Origin: Blastocladiella emersonii ATCC 22665
Lineage: Eukaryota; Blastocladiomycota; Blastocladiomycetes; Blastocladiales; Blastocladiaceae
Length of the DNA stretch: 64,000 nucleotides
Assembly (NCBI GenBank): GCA_025594325.1
Contig: JANHCV010000001.1
Coordinates: 5,078,961-5,142,960 of the forward strand
Direction of reading: 5' to 3'
Under the pieces are notes generated by a model. That model was not told the origin of the DNA. It saw only the letters and a list, made by a program, of their open reading frames with translations, and made no database searches. Position numbers and translations under genes: made by a program. Of the stretch, positions 1-10,526 are shown piece after piece (within the stretch, counting starts at the first letter, position 1; the number at the start of each line of letters is the position of its first letter).

Positions 1-447
1 GAGTGCTGGGCGTGCGCCAAGCATACGCGCGCGTACGTGTTCCACCTGCTCGATTGCCATGAGATGCTGGGCTGGACGCTGCTCGCCATGTACGTTTCGC
101 TGCTACGCTTGCTTCGCGAGAACGAGTTACTGATACGGGAGTTCTGTAGCCACAACGTGCACCAGCTCGACGCGTTCCTGGCCTCGATCCGCGCGGCCAT
201 CGACACGAACGTCGGCGCCGCGGCGCAGGCCGCCGTCGACGCGTGGCTCGCGCGGTACGAGCGCGACGTCGGGCCCGAGCAGAAGCGTATCGTCGACGAG
301 GTCCTCGGCCTCGGCCTGCCCACCGCGACCGCGGCCAAGGCGGCGACCGAGAAGCCGCAGCTCAAGCGGCCACGGTCCACGGACTCTGCGGCGGCCGCCG
401 AGTCCGAGAAGAAGACGAAGAAGCAGAAGACGGGCAGCAGCGAGTGA
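1..447 (+). CDS. QTRT2: Queuine tRNA-ribosyltransferase accessory subunit, 3' end (partial)
   Basis: The reading frame is open from base 1, so this is the 3' end of a gene that starts outside the window. The first residues contain CWACAKHTRAYVFHLL and then HEMLGWTLLAMY, which match the zinc-site region of tRNA-guanine transglycosylases (CxCxxC, then HTRAYxHHLL...ELL). The HTRAY form fits the non-catalytic QTRT2 subunit best. That subunit pairs with QTRT1 to insert queuine at tRNA position 34. The family's zinc-ligand histidine (usually in an HN pair about 25 residues on) is aligned here with Tyr, so metal binding may differ. A Lys-rich, NLS-like tail of about 40 residues ends the protein. Which of the two subunits it is remains uncertain. 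Confidence 0.6.
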   Translation, partial: ECWACAKHTRAYVFHLLDCHEMLGWTLLAMYVSLLRLLRENELLIREFCSHNVHQLDAFLASIRAAIDTNVGAAAQAAVDAWLARYERDVGPEQKRIVDEVLGLGLPTATAAKAATEKPQLKRPRSTDSAAAAESEKKTKKQKTGSSE

Positions 448-498
448 ACAGAACCTACTACTACTAGTACATTGTATTTTGCGCCAACCACCACCGAC

Positions 499-3429
499 TT
501 AGATGTACGGGAACGCGGCAAACTCAGCAACCCGACTCAGCTCGCGCGTCCGCGCATCGTCCTCCTCCTCGTCCCCCTCATCCTCGCCGTCGTACTCGCC
601 GTCCTCCTCGCCCTCGTACTCGTCGTCGTAAGACTCCTCCCCCTCCTCAAAGTACTCCTCGCCCTCGATCCCGAGCCCGGCGTCGGCCGCGTCGATGGCG
701 TCGGGGTCGCCGAGCCCGTCGCCGTCGGTATCCTCGTCGTCGTCCTCGAGCCCGGGCACGTCGATGGGCACCGCGGGCAGCTCGCGGCGCCAGTACGACC
801 AGTCGTTGAACTGGGCGTCGAACCCGCGCGTGCCGACGGCCGGGAAGATCTGGTCGACGAGGTGGTTGAGGTCGAGGTACGTCGCGCGGTACCCCTCGAG
901 CAGCTCGCGCTTCACCTCGCCGGCGGGGTTGATGGTGAAGATGCGCGAGGTCGGGACGCCGACGGCGCGGTACGAGTACGCGTCCGTGTGCCGGTTGCCG
1001 AACCCGGCGTAGAACGGGTGCTTGGTGTCGGGGGAGAAGAGGGCGCGGATGTCGCGGAGACAGGCGACCTTGAACTCCTCGGGGCGGCGCTGGATCACCT
1101 CGCGGGTGAATGCGGCGACGAGGCGGTCGGGCGACAGGAACACGGGACCGTCGGGCAGCTGGTACTGGCCCTGCTCGACCTTGTTGAGGTAGTTGCGCGT
1201 GTACTGGGCCTGGCCGATGGCGCGCGACGTCAGGTACAGCATCTGGTACCCGTTCTTGCGCACCCCCGTGTACAGCGACGCCACGCCCGAGTGCGTCCAG
1301 TCGCGCCCGACCATGGTGAACAGGTGCCCGAGCGCGTCCGACTTGGTGATGGTCCCGTCAATGTCCGAGATCACCACCTGTTCCGTCGACGACCACAGGA
1401 AGATGCGGCTGTGGCACACGGCCGCGCCCTGCAGCCCGCTCGTCACCGTGAACGTGACGTGGTTCGGCCCGGGCTGCAGGCCCAGCGACTTGAGCTGCTC
1501 GGACGTCAGTCGCAGCGTCTTGAGGTAGTGCTTGGCGGGCGCGACGCCCATCGCGAGCTCCGAGTCCGACACGGCGCCCTCGTCGCCCGAGCTGTTGGCG
1601 GCAGCCGCAGCGGCAGCGGCCGCAGCACCGGCGCTCGAGTCGAGCACGTCGGACGCCGACTGCGACCGGACGGGCGGGGACCCGGCGTTGGCATTGCCGA
1701 CCTTGAGCAGGCCGTCGGCGGACTCGCCGCCCGAGATGGCGGGCATCGCGGTCTGCGCGCGGGACTCGTGGGTAAGCCGCGGCCCGTTCCCGGTGCCGGG
1801 CGTGGGCGGGTCGTCGTGGAACCCGCCGAGGGCAGGAACCCCGCGGTTCGCGGCCTTGTCCTCGCGGGAGCTGCGGGACCACCACGAACGCCACGCGCTG
1901 CGGCGCGACCCGGCGGACGAAGTCGCAGGCGGCGGGGTGGCGGGCGGGGCGGCGGCGAGCAGCGTGTCGACGGTGGCCGAGGGGAGCGCGCGGTTGAAGG
2001 CGAGCATGGCGACGAGCATGGGCCCGGCGACGGACCACGGGTAGAACTGGCGGTCCATGCGCACGACCAGGTCGCGCGACGCGAGCAACTTTGCGGGCTG
2101 CGAGACAAACTGGTCGTACGTGATGCGCTTGGCGTCAAAGTCGGCGTCGGTCAGGTCCTTGCGGTAGCCCGCGAGGGAGACCTCGATGGGGCCCTCCTGC
2201 TGCGGCTGCTGCGGCGCGTCGAGGGCGCGTGACATGGCGGCACCGTCCTGCGAGTCGCCGGCGGCGGCGGCGGTCGCGACGAGCTCCGGGTTGGACGGCG
2301 ACGCCGAGATGGTGCCGTCGGGCAGCGCGCGCGAGGTCGACGGCGTCGGGTCAGTCTTGACGGGCATCTTGCCCCAGCCCCAGCTCCACTTGTTGGCGTT
2401 GGACGCGGACGAGGGCGAGGCGGACGAGCCGAGCTCGTGGTACTCGAGCTCCGTGTCGCTGAGCGCGCTCTGGTGCGCCTTGGCCTGCTGGATGCGGGTC
2501 TCGACCTCGAGCTCCGTGTCCGAGAAGGGGTGGACGTCTGCGAGGCAGGGGATGTTAGTGCTGCTCGCACGGATCAGTGACCCCCAAAAAAGCGTACCAG
2601 TGGTGGACGTCTCGCCGTCGACGGTGATGGCAACGTGGGGTGATGGCGGGAGGTCGATCTCGGCGACGACGGCGGCCTCCTGGTCCGAGAACTCGAACTC
2701 GGAGGCGCTGTGGTAGCCGCCGTTGACCGTCTCGTCGGCGACGGTGACGGAGACCGAGTCCGGGTCGTTGGCGAGCACCGCCGTGACGGTTGTGGTCGTG
2801 GTGGTCGTCGTCGTGGCGGTCGCGGCGGCCGTGAAGTCGGTCGTTGTGGTCGGCGGCACCTCGCCGATCGGGGTATTGACGGCGGTCACGATGATGGGCT
2901 CCTCTTCCACGACAGTCTCGACGACCTCGATGATGGTCTGGGCGGGCGACTCGGACATGGGGATGGTGGTGGTGGTGACGGTGGTCTCGGGGCTGAGGTG
3001 GTCGACGTGCACGGTGTGCTCGGCGGGCGGGAGGGTGGCGGCGGAGAGCGATGCGCCGAGGTCAAGCGGCTCGAGCTCGTCGACGGCCGAGTCGGCGGTG
3101 GGCGGGGACGCCGAGGCGATGGGCGAGGTGGCGAGGTCGGTCGGGACGGGGTCGTCGGTCTCGACGACGAAGAAGGCCTCGCCGTGCTCGCCGACCTTCA
3201 TCTGCACGTCGACGACCTTGTCGTTGACGCGCACCTCGACCACCTTCTCGTGCGGGCGCAGCAGCTGCAGCTTGCCGAAGCGCACGTGGAACGGCGACGC
3301 GGCCATGGACCCGTCGGCGTGCTCGACGCACACAATGTCGATGGACCCGGACAGCGTCGACGGGTTGATGTCCTTGTAGAAGTCGGTGACCGTCATGAGC
3401 AGCGACGTCACCTTGGACATCATCGACAT
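499..3429 (-). CDS. LPIN: Lipin-type phosphatidate phosphatase
   Basis: Lipin converts phosphatidate to diacylglycerol at the ER and nuclear membrane, supplying triacylglycerol and controlling membrane growth. The N-terminal lipin domain is clear (SIDIVCVEHADGSMA, FHVRFGKLQLL). The C-terminal catalytic HAD domain holds DIDGT (the DxDxT signature) followed by HSGVASLYTGVRKNGYQ and LYLTSRAIGQA. A very acidic tail (Glu/Asp runs) ends the protein. I infer one 60-nt intron at 2538-2597, with donor GTACGC, a CTAAC branch point and acceptor CAG. It is a multiple of three, so the frame reads through it. Exons are then 3429-2598 and 2537-499, about 956 aa. Removing the intron joins directly to a conserved HPFSDTELE motif. 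The gene is divergent from POL1. Confidence 0.93.
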   Translation of the reverse strand: MSMMSKVTSLLMTVTDFYKDINPSTLSGSIDIVCVEHADGSMAASPFHVRFGKLQLLRPHEKVVEVRVNDKVVDVQMKVGEHGEAFFVVETDDPVPTDLATSPIASASPPTADSAVDELEPLDLGASLSAATLPPAEHTVHVDHLSPETTVTTTTIPMSESPAQTIIEVVETVVEEEPIIVTAVNTPIGEVPPTTTTDFTAAATATTTTTTTTTVTAVLANDPDSVSVTVADETVNGGYHSASEFEFSDQEAAVVAEIDLPPSPHVAITVDGETSTTGTLFWGSLIRASSTNIPCLADVHPFSDTELEVETRIQQAKAHQSALSDTELEYHELGSSASPSSASNANKWSWGWGKMPVKTDPTPSTSRALPDGTISASPSNPELVATAAAAGDSQDGAAMSRALDAPQQPQQEGPIEVSLAGYRKDLTDADFDAKRITYDQFVSQPAKLLASRDLVVRMDRQFYPWSVAGPMLVAMLAFNRALPSATVDTLLAAAPPATPPPATSSAGSRRSAWRSWWSRSSREDKAANRGVPALGGFHDDPPTPGTGNGPRLTHESRAQTAMPAISGGESADGLLKVGNANAGSPPVRSQSASDVLDSSAGAAAAAAAAAANSSGDEGAVSDSELAMGVAPAKHYLKTLRLTSEQLKSLGLQPGPNHVTFTVTSGLQGAAVCHSRIFLWSSTEQVVISDIDGTITKSDALGHLFTMVGRDWTHSGVASLYTGVRKNGYQMLYLTSRAIGQAQYTRNYLNKVEQGQYQLPDGPVFLSPDRLVAAFTREVIQRRPEEFKVACLRDIRALFSPDTKHPFYAGFGNRHTDAYSYRAVGVPTSRIFTINPAGEVKRELLEGYRATYLDLNHLVDQIFPAVGTRGFDAQFNDWSYWRRELPAVPIDVPGLEDDDEDTDGDGLGDPDAIDAADAGLGIEGEEYFEEGEESYDDEYEGEEDGEYDGEDEGDEEEDDARTRELSRVAEFAAFPYI

Positions 3430-3854
3430 GGCGGGCAGGCGGTGTGGAGCCCCGAGTCCGTCGGCGGCTAGCGGATGATGGTGGCGGTGCTGGGAGTGTG
3501 TGGGGGCGGCTGTCGCGCGAGGTTGTTGATGCGTAGCAGATGTGTTACGTTGCTTTGGGGGAAAGGGAGAGAGAGCGAGGGCGTTGGGGGGCGTCGCTGC
3601 AAGGGACAGGCGACTCGCCGTGCAAGCGTCGACGTGGCGGCGCGAAACGCGTCGGCACGGTGGATGATGTCACGGTGATCTCACTGCGACGCGTCACATT
3701 TGGCGCGACGGGCGTGGCAGGCCGTCCACAGGATGCACATCTCGAGCGCGTCTCACGGCCGGTCCGCGGGTCGCGACCGCTCGCTCGATCGAATCCAGCC
3801 GCCTCGACCCCCTCCCCTCGCACCCGCAACCTTTCGCTTACACACACCCTTGCA
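3430..3854. promoter_or_regulatory. Divergent lipin/POL1 promoter with ACGCGT and E2F-like sites
   Basis: This 425-bp gap separates the two start codons. It holds ACGCGT at 3647-3652 and 3689-3694, the core of the fungal MluI cell-cycle box, and TTTGGCGC at 3699-3706, an exact match to the E2F consensus TTTSSCGC. All three lie about 150 to 210 bp upstream of the POL1 start, as expected for a G1/S gene. TTGATGCGTAGCAGA at 3526-3540 recurs exactly in the MCM4 promoter. Only sequence matches are seen; binding is inferred. Confidence 0.5.
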
Positions 3855-6800
3855 ATGTCATCTTCGCGCTCGCGCCGGTCGGCCGCCGGTGGCGGGGCCA
3901 GCTCGCGGCTCGACAAGCTGCGCAGCCTGCGCGAGGTGCGCGACGGCGTCACGTCGCGCGAGGAGCAGTACCACGCCGGCGACGAGGACGACGCCGCCAT
4001 CTACGACGAGGTCGACGACGAGGAGTTTGGCCGCATCCGCCGCGACCACCTGCGCCACGACAACTTCATCGTCGACGACGACGGCGGCGGCTACGGCAAC
4101 GTGCTCGAGGACTGGGACCAGCCGCAGGAGTTTGACTCGGACGACGACGAGGGCGGTGCCGCCGCGTCAAAGTCCAAGCGCGGCGCGGCCGCCGCCAAGG
4201 GGAAGGGCAAGGGCAAGGCCGCCGCGGCTGCTGCCGCCGCCGTCGCGACGGCACCGGCCAAGAAGCGCCCGCACGAGCAGTCCATTGCTGCCGCATTTTC
4301 CAAGGTCGAGGCCAAGGCTGCCATGGCGCCGCGGGTACGATTGTATTCGTTGTGCACTTCGCCTCGCGCATGATTGACGCGTCTCGCCGCGTAGACGAAA
4401 CCGGCGCCGAAACCGACGAGCAAGGACGAGTCGCAGTTCCTCGACAGCCTGCTCGCCGACATTGACTCGGCACCGACCGCCTCATCCTCCCTGCCGGCTG
4501 CGCGGACCGCGTCCCTCGCGTCCGACGCGCCGCGCAAGAAGCAGCGCCTGATCCCCAACTCGGTGCGCTCGGGCCTCGCTCCCGTCTCGGGCCCGCGTCC
4601 GTCGGCCGCGTCGCGCTCCACGCCGTTCGCATCGCGTCCCGACGCGTCCGCCGCCCTCCCGTCGGGCAGCCAGGACGACCTGAGCTTCACCTTCGAGGAC
4701 CGCATGGACCTCGCCCTCAGCAGCGACGCGCCCACCGGCCTCGACGCCGATTTCGGCGACCTGCTCGACGACGACCACCGCCACCCCGTCGCACCAGCTC
4801 GGACCACGACGCCGAGCGCCGACCGCTTTGCCGGCGCCGCGATCCCGGCTTTCACGGACGACGCCGACGCCAACGCCATGGACGTGGATGCCGACGCGGA
4901 TGCGGCCGTCAAGCCCGAGCCGGGCACCGCCGAGCCCGCCGTGCGCAAGATCTCGACCGTCAAGCCCAAGGTCAAGGTCAAGGCGCTCGACGTGCCGCTG
5001 TTCCCGACATCCAACTTTGTCCCCGTCGGCGCCGTCAACCCGGCCTCGGTCGTCGAGCCCGACGGCCGCCTGCTCATGTTCTACCTGGACGCGGCCGAGA
5101 TCAACGGCGTCGTGTTCCTGTTCGGCAAGGTGCGCGCCAGTGCCGGCGCCGGTGAGCAGCGCGACCAGTGGGCCAGCTGCTGCGTCGCGGTGCGCGGCGT
5201 CGAGCGCAACATGTTCCTCCTGCCGCGCGAGTTCCGCACCAGCCCCGGCGGCGAGGTCTCGGACGCCGCTGTCGGACCAATGGACGTGTACTCGGAGTTT
5301 GACGCGATCCGCCGCCAGCACCGCATCGCGCGGTTCGCGTCCAAGTTCGTCGAGCGCAACTACGCCTTCGAGGTGCCCGGCGTCCCCGCCTCGGCGCAGT
5401 GGATGAAGATCGCGTACAGCTTCGACGACCCGGCGCTCCCCGCCGACCTCGCCGGCGAAACCTTCTCGCACGCGTTCGGCACCAACACGTCCGCGCTCGA
5501 GCTGCTCATCCTCAAGCGCAAGCTCATGGGCCCATGCTGGATCGCTGTCGCCGACGCGGCCGTGACTGCGCCGTCCGTGTCGTGGTGCAAGGTCGAGTGC
5601 ACCGTGACCGACCCCAAGTCCATCTCGGTGCTCAAGCAACAGCCGCCCGCGCCGCCAATCACGCTCATGGCGCTGTCTATCAAGACCACGCTCAACGCCA
5701 AGAGCCAGCAGGAGATCCTCACGCTGACGACGCTGACCTACACGGCGGGGCTCGAGGACACGGCGGCGCCGGCGCCCGTGCAGCAGATGATCCTGGTGCG
5801 GCCGCCAACCGCCGGCATGCCGCTGCACGTCTCGGGGCGCGACATCAAGCCGCACCAGTCGGAGCGCAGCCTGCTCAACCAGTTCATGGCCAACCTGCAG
5901 ATGCAGGACCCGGACGTGCTCGTCGGGCACAACATCTGCGGGTTCGACGTGGACGTGCTCATGGCGCGGTTCAAGGTGCTCAACGTGACGCAGTGGTCCA
6001 AGATCGGCCGGCTGCGCCGCGGCCAGTTCCCGAAGTCGCCCGCGCAGTTCCGCGCCGCCGCGTCCGGCCGCCTGCTGCTCGACACGTACCTCGCCGCCAA
6101 GGAGTTCATCGGGTCGTCGAAATCCTACTCACTCAACTTCCTCGCCGAGGAGCACCTCAAGCACGCGCGCGCCGACCTCGACTTCGCGGCCGTGCGCCAC
6201 CAGTTCGACGCCCCGCACACGCTCAACGCCCTGCTCCAGTACACGGTCCAGGACTGCCTGCTCGTCGTCGCCCTCATGACCCACCTCCAATGCCTCTCGC
6301 TGTACAAGCAGATCGCCAACACGTGCGGGAGCGTCCTGTCGCGCACCATGGTCGGCGGCCGCGCCGAGCGCAACGAGTTCCTCCTCCTCCACGAGTTCCA
6401 CGCCGCGAAATACGTCGTCCCGGACAAGCTGGCCTTTGGCAAGTCGGGCGACGCGGGCGCTGGTGCTGCTGGAGCGGGTCGCGCGGCGGCGGCTGCTGCG
6501 AGTGCGGCGGCACCCGTCGCGGGGCTCGACGGCGACGACGAGGACGAGGACGTGCAGGCCGAGGCGGCGGCCGCCGCGTTCGGGCCCGACGTCATTCCCA
6601 CGCACGCCGCGGGCGGCAACAACAACAACGCGGCCGGCGGTAAGGGCAAGCGGCGCAAGCCGCAGTACGCGGGCGGTCTCGTGCTGGAGCCCAAGCGCGG
6701 GTTCTACGACTCGTACGTGCTGCTGCTCGATTTCCTGTCGCTGTACCCGTCGATCATCCGCGAGTACAACATCTGCTTCACGACGGTCAGCCGCACGCAG

Positions 6801-8654
6801 CTCGACGCGTCCGGGTTCCCGCCGCTGCCCAAGGCCGACGGCGAGGGGATCCTGCCGCGGCTCATCACGACGCTGGTGATGCGGCGGCGGCAGGTCAAGT
6901 CGCTCATGAAGTCGTGCACGCCCGCCGAGCACGCCCAGTACAACATCCGCCAGCTCGCCCTCAAGCTCACGGCCAACTCCATGTACGGGTGCCTCGGGTT
7001 CTCCTTCTCGCGCTTCTACTGCAAGCCGCTCGCCGCCCTCATCACGCGCATGGGCCGCGAGATCCTCCAGGCCACCGTCGACCTCGCCGGCGCCAACGAC
7101 ATGCACGTCATCTATGGCGACACGGACTCGATCATGATCCACACGGGCACCCACGACCTCCCGCACGTCCGCGCGCTCGGCCGCAAGCTGCAGGACCTCG
7201 TCAACCGCCAGTACAAGCACCTCGAGATCGAGATGGACGGGTTCTACGAGCGCATGCTGCTGCTCAAGAAGAAGAAGTACGCGGCGGTCGTCGTCGAGGA
7301 GGACTCGGGCGCGCCGCTCGTCGACGGGCAGCGTCCGCTCAAGCGCAAGATGGAGGTCAAGGGCCTCGACCTCGTCCGCCGCGACTGGTGCGGGCTCAGC
7401 CACCTCGTCTCCGAGTTCATCCTGAACCAGCTGCTCATGTCGGGCAACCCGCGCGAGCAGGTGCTCGCCGACATCCACGCGTTCCTCGAAAAGACAGCCG
7501 CCGAGGCGCGCGCCGGCCAGGTGCCCATCGACCTGTACGTCATCAACAAGGGCCTGACCAAGCGGCCGCGCGAGTACGCGGACGCCCACTCCCAGCCCCA
7601 CGTCACGGTCGCGCTCGCCATGGAGGCTACGGGCGAGGTGGTCCCTGTCGGCGCCACGGTCCCGTACGTGATCACGACGCCCGCCGCCGCGGTTAAGGCC
7701 GAGGACGGAAAGCCCGCCGAGACGCCCGCTGCACCGTCATCGGGTCCGAACGCGTCGTCGTCGATTGCCTCGCGCGCCCGCCACCCGAACGTGCTCGCGC
7801 GCGACCCGTCGCTCGCCGTCGACGTCGAATGGTACCTCGGCCAGCAGGTGCTCCCGCCCGTGACGCGCCTGTGCGCCGTGATCGAGGGCACCGACCCCGC
7901 GCAGCTCGCGCACTGCCTCGGGCTCGACGCGCGCCAGTTTGCGCATTTCGGCGCGGCCGGCGGCGCGGGCAGCGGCGACGCGTCCAATGACGTGCAGCCG
8001 CTCGACGCGATGCTGTCAGACGAGGAGCGGTTCGCCGCCGTCGAGAAGCTGTACCTGCGGTGCAAGCACCCGGCGTGCACCGCGTCCGCGGACCCGTACC
8101 TCGTCACCGGCCCGCTGCGCGGCGCCGACGGGGCCGACCCGGTCGCGGCCACGACGCCCGGTTCCGTGTCCGTCGGCTGGTCGTGCCCAGCGTGCGGCCA
8201 CGCGCCGCCCGTCGCCAGCGTGACCGCGCAGGTCGTCACGCAGCTCCGCGCGCACGTCACCCGGTACGCGCAGCGGTGGCTCGTATGCAACGACGCGGCG
8301 TGTGCGTGGCGCACGCGCAACGTCCGCGTGTACGGCGCGCGGTGCGCGCAGTTCCCGCGGTGCACCGGCCGCATGGGGTTCGTCTACTCGCCCAACGCCC
8401 TGTACCGCCAGCTCGCCTACTACGCGCACCTGTTTGACGCGGACAAGGCGACCGCGCGCGCGGCTAAGGTCGGCGGCGAGGTCGCGCGCGCTGTGCTCCT
8501 TTCTCACGCGCACGAGTTCCGCGCCGTTCACAGCGCCGTCAACGCGTACATTGCCGTGAATGATCGGACCCAGGTCGATCTCGCGTCGCTGTTTTCGTTC
8601 ATGCGCGTCGGCGGGGCGGGAGCGACGGCGGTGGTGGCCAAGGTCGGTCGGTGA
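3855..8654 (+). CDS. POL1: DNA polymerase alpha catalytic subunit
   Basis: This B-family polymerase extends the RNA primers made by primase and starts every Okazaki fragment. Exons are 3855-4334 and 4395-8654, split by a 60-nt GTACGA...GTAG intron, giving about 1579 aa. The N-terminus has the acidic pol-alpha region (YDEVDDEEF, FIVDDDGGGYG). The inactive exonuclease-like domain contains VGHNICGFDVD near residue 670. Next come GGRAERNEFLLLHEF, motif A DFLSLYPSII near 939, NSMYG and motif C YGDTDS near 1067. The C-terminus has two four-Cys clusters (CKHPAC...CPACG and CNDAAC...CAQFPRC) that normally bind zinc or Fe-S and the B subunit. An Ala/Gly/Asn-rich insertion precedes AGGLVLEPKRGFYDSY. 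The exonuclease acidic residues are lacking, as is normal for pol alpha. Confidence 0.97.
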
Positions 8655-8867
8655 TCTCGGGGTGAGGGTTGATTGAATAGATTTCATATGTTGCTCAAAC
8701 ATCGGACTTGATTGGTAGTGCCGAACGAGACGAAGACGTGGCGTGAGACGCGTCACGAAATCATGTGCGTCCACGGTGAGATGAACTTCGCGCCCTCTCT
8801 GTGTCGCCTTGCGAGCCTCAACGACATCGAGATGCAGTACTGAGTGTCGTGCAAACGTTTTCATTAG

Positions 8868-9985
8868 CTAGCCATCACAGTCGCCGCCGTCGATCAGGAA
8901 GCAAATCACCGCACACCACGACCACCGCCCGCCTTCAAGCGCGGCCATCGTCACGAGCGAGCCTTTCACACGGCGGACGGCAACACTCGCAGCGGCCAGG
9001 GCATCCACGACGGAATTGGCTTCGCGGAGCCGGCACTTCCCATCATCAACAAACGTCTTGACATGAGCTCGAACCGAGCGCATCGCTTCGTCAATTGATT
9101 GACGCGAACCAGGCAGCGTCGTCCAGGGGATCGTGTGCATCGAGTTGGTCGGCGAGCTCCAGTCGTACGTGTAACGCATGCCCGGTCCTAAGCCGTTAGC
9201 TGTCGAGAAACCACTGAGCCGTGAGCGGCGCTTCCGCCGCTCACGGCCGCTGCGACGGCGTTGGTAAAGTCGGGCCCGTTTACGTAGGCATTCATCTCGC
9301 TGATAGTCTGCTTCGGAATAGCTTCGAGCTCGTGGATCGGACCCTGGTTGATGGCCAAGTCCGCAATGGCCTGGTCGCAGCGGTCCGAGTTGAGGACCGT
9401 ATGTTGAGCAGCGTCAAGCGCATGAACGGCCGAGCGGAGCGCGTCGCGCGCGGCAGCGTCGCAAGTCTCGGACACGCACAGCACCCGAGTTGCCATGCGA
9501 GGAGCGCGCTCGTTGGCGAGCCGGTGGTGGAGAAGTTGCTCAAGAAAGAGCTGCGAGATCGAGCGCTCAGCGTTCTCGTGAGAGATCTGCTGCGAGAAGA
9601 GCGAGATGCGAAGCTTGCGCTGCGTCCGCGAAGCGTGGAATGTGAGCTCGAAATCGAAAACGACACAGAGAAGACCAGAGTAAGTCTCGCCGCCAATGTC
9701 GCTGGCCGACAGGTGGGTGTCGAAGCTGTCCATGACGTCGTCGAGTTCCTCGGGTGTATTGCAAGTGCGACCATCGAGCTTTGCAATGCTGACCGAGAGC
9801 GGCCGATGTGTGTGGTCGTTCAGCGGCTGCAGCTCGGCTTCCTCGAGGCCGCTGTGGAGAGAAACCATTGCAGCGCCGTCGCTCGAAACAGGATCGTCCC
9901 AGCGAGCAATCGCCCCGCAGCATTCGACGCGGCAGTGGCCCGCGAGACACGCTGCGAGACGCGTGTTGATATCACGTGCTGATCA
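8868..9985 (-). pseudogene. Hypothetical gene, probably broken (two out-of-frame ORFs)
   Basis: Two minus-strand ORFs lie end to end: 9868-9188 (226 aa, open upstream without ATG to about 9985) and 9179-8868 (103 aa). They are in different frames. I could not find an intron with GT-AG ends that joins them in phase; the GTGAGC...TTAG option at the junction keeps the wrong frame. The simplest reading is a frameshifted or decaying gene next to the transposon. Composition is less GC-rich and more balanced than the neighbours. I recognise no domain. The plus-strand 253-aa ORF over the same bases looks like a shadow. Confidence 0.35.
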
Positions 9986-10075
9986 GCTTCACGTGCTGAT
10001 CAGCTCCACGCCAGAACCCCTGTCCACGCGTTTTTCGTCTCGCCTCATCCGTTTCGTGTCGAGCTAACCTTCCCT

Positions 10076-10084
10076 CGCAAAAAA
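10076..10084. repeat. Target-site duplication, left copy
   Basis: CGCAAAAAA occurs here, next to the left end of the element, and again at 15402-15410 next to the right end. Nine bases is the usual duplication length for Mutator-like elements. The A-rich composition raises the chance of coincidence, but both copies sit exactly at the boundaries. Confidence 0.7.
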
Positions 10085-10157
10085 GGAGGCGGTTATTCTG
10101 CCCCCCAGCCGGTTATTCTGCCCCCCTCGGCTATTCTGCCCCCCAGGTTATTCTGCC
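10085..10157 (+). repeat. Left terminal inverted repeat with four tandem units
   Basis: Four direct copies of GGYTATTCTGCCCCCC begin at about 10091, 10111, 10130 and 10147. The reverse complement of the right end matches in the same order (TATTCTGCCCCCCAGCCGG, then the next units). The outermost 8 to 10 bases match only loosely. Confidence 0.85.
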
Positions 10158-10526
10158 GTCCAGACGCGGTCACATGATTAAAAAACGCGTGAAATGACCC
10201 AGCTCAACTCCGCGCACCAAAACCAACTCCCTCGAAAAATGTGGCACGCTGCACGCACGGAAAAAAAGGTGACCGCTTCCCGCGTGAAATTTCCAACCAA
10301 AAAAAAATATTACGCGGATTCCTAGTGCCGTCGGCGCGACCGTCTTGACGCGTCGCGCACCACGCGTCGCCTCAAAGCAGATCGGACAAACACTGAGCGC
10401 GTCCGATCGAGGAGACCAGCGCGGTGACGCGTGCAAGTCTGACCCAGAAAAAATATATTTCCTTCAATGACGAAAGCTGGGATGGAAGTTCAGTCTAGAA
10501 TCGCGAACTTGGTGCAATGAACTCGA

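Noticed and set aside
472..2232. 586-aa plus-strand ORF over the lipin gene
   Set aside because: It is antisense to a clear lipin, low-complexity (Val/Leu/Arg/Asp), and explained by GC-rich codon shadowing.
4482..5930. 482-aa minus-strand ORF over POL1
   Set aside because: His/Arg/Asp-rich shadow of the polymerase reading frame, with no domain.
9221..9982. 253-aa plus-strand ORF
   Set aside because: It overlaps the better-composed minus-strand ORF and has no recognisable features, though I cannot exclude it.
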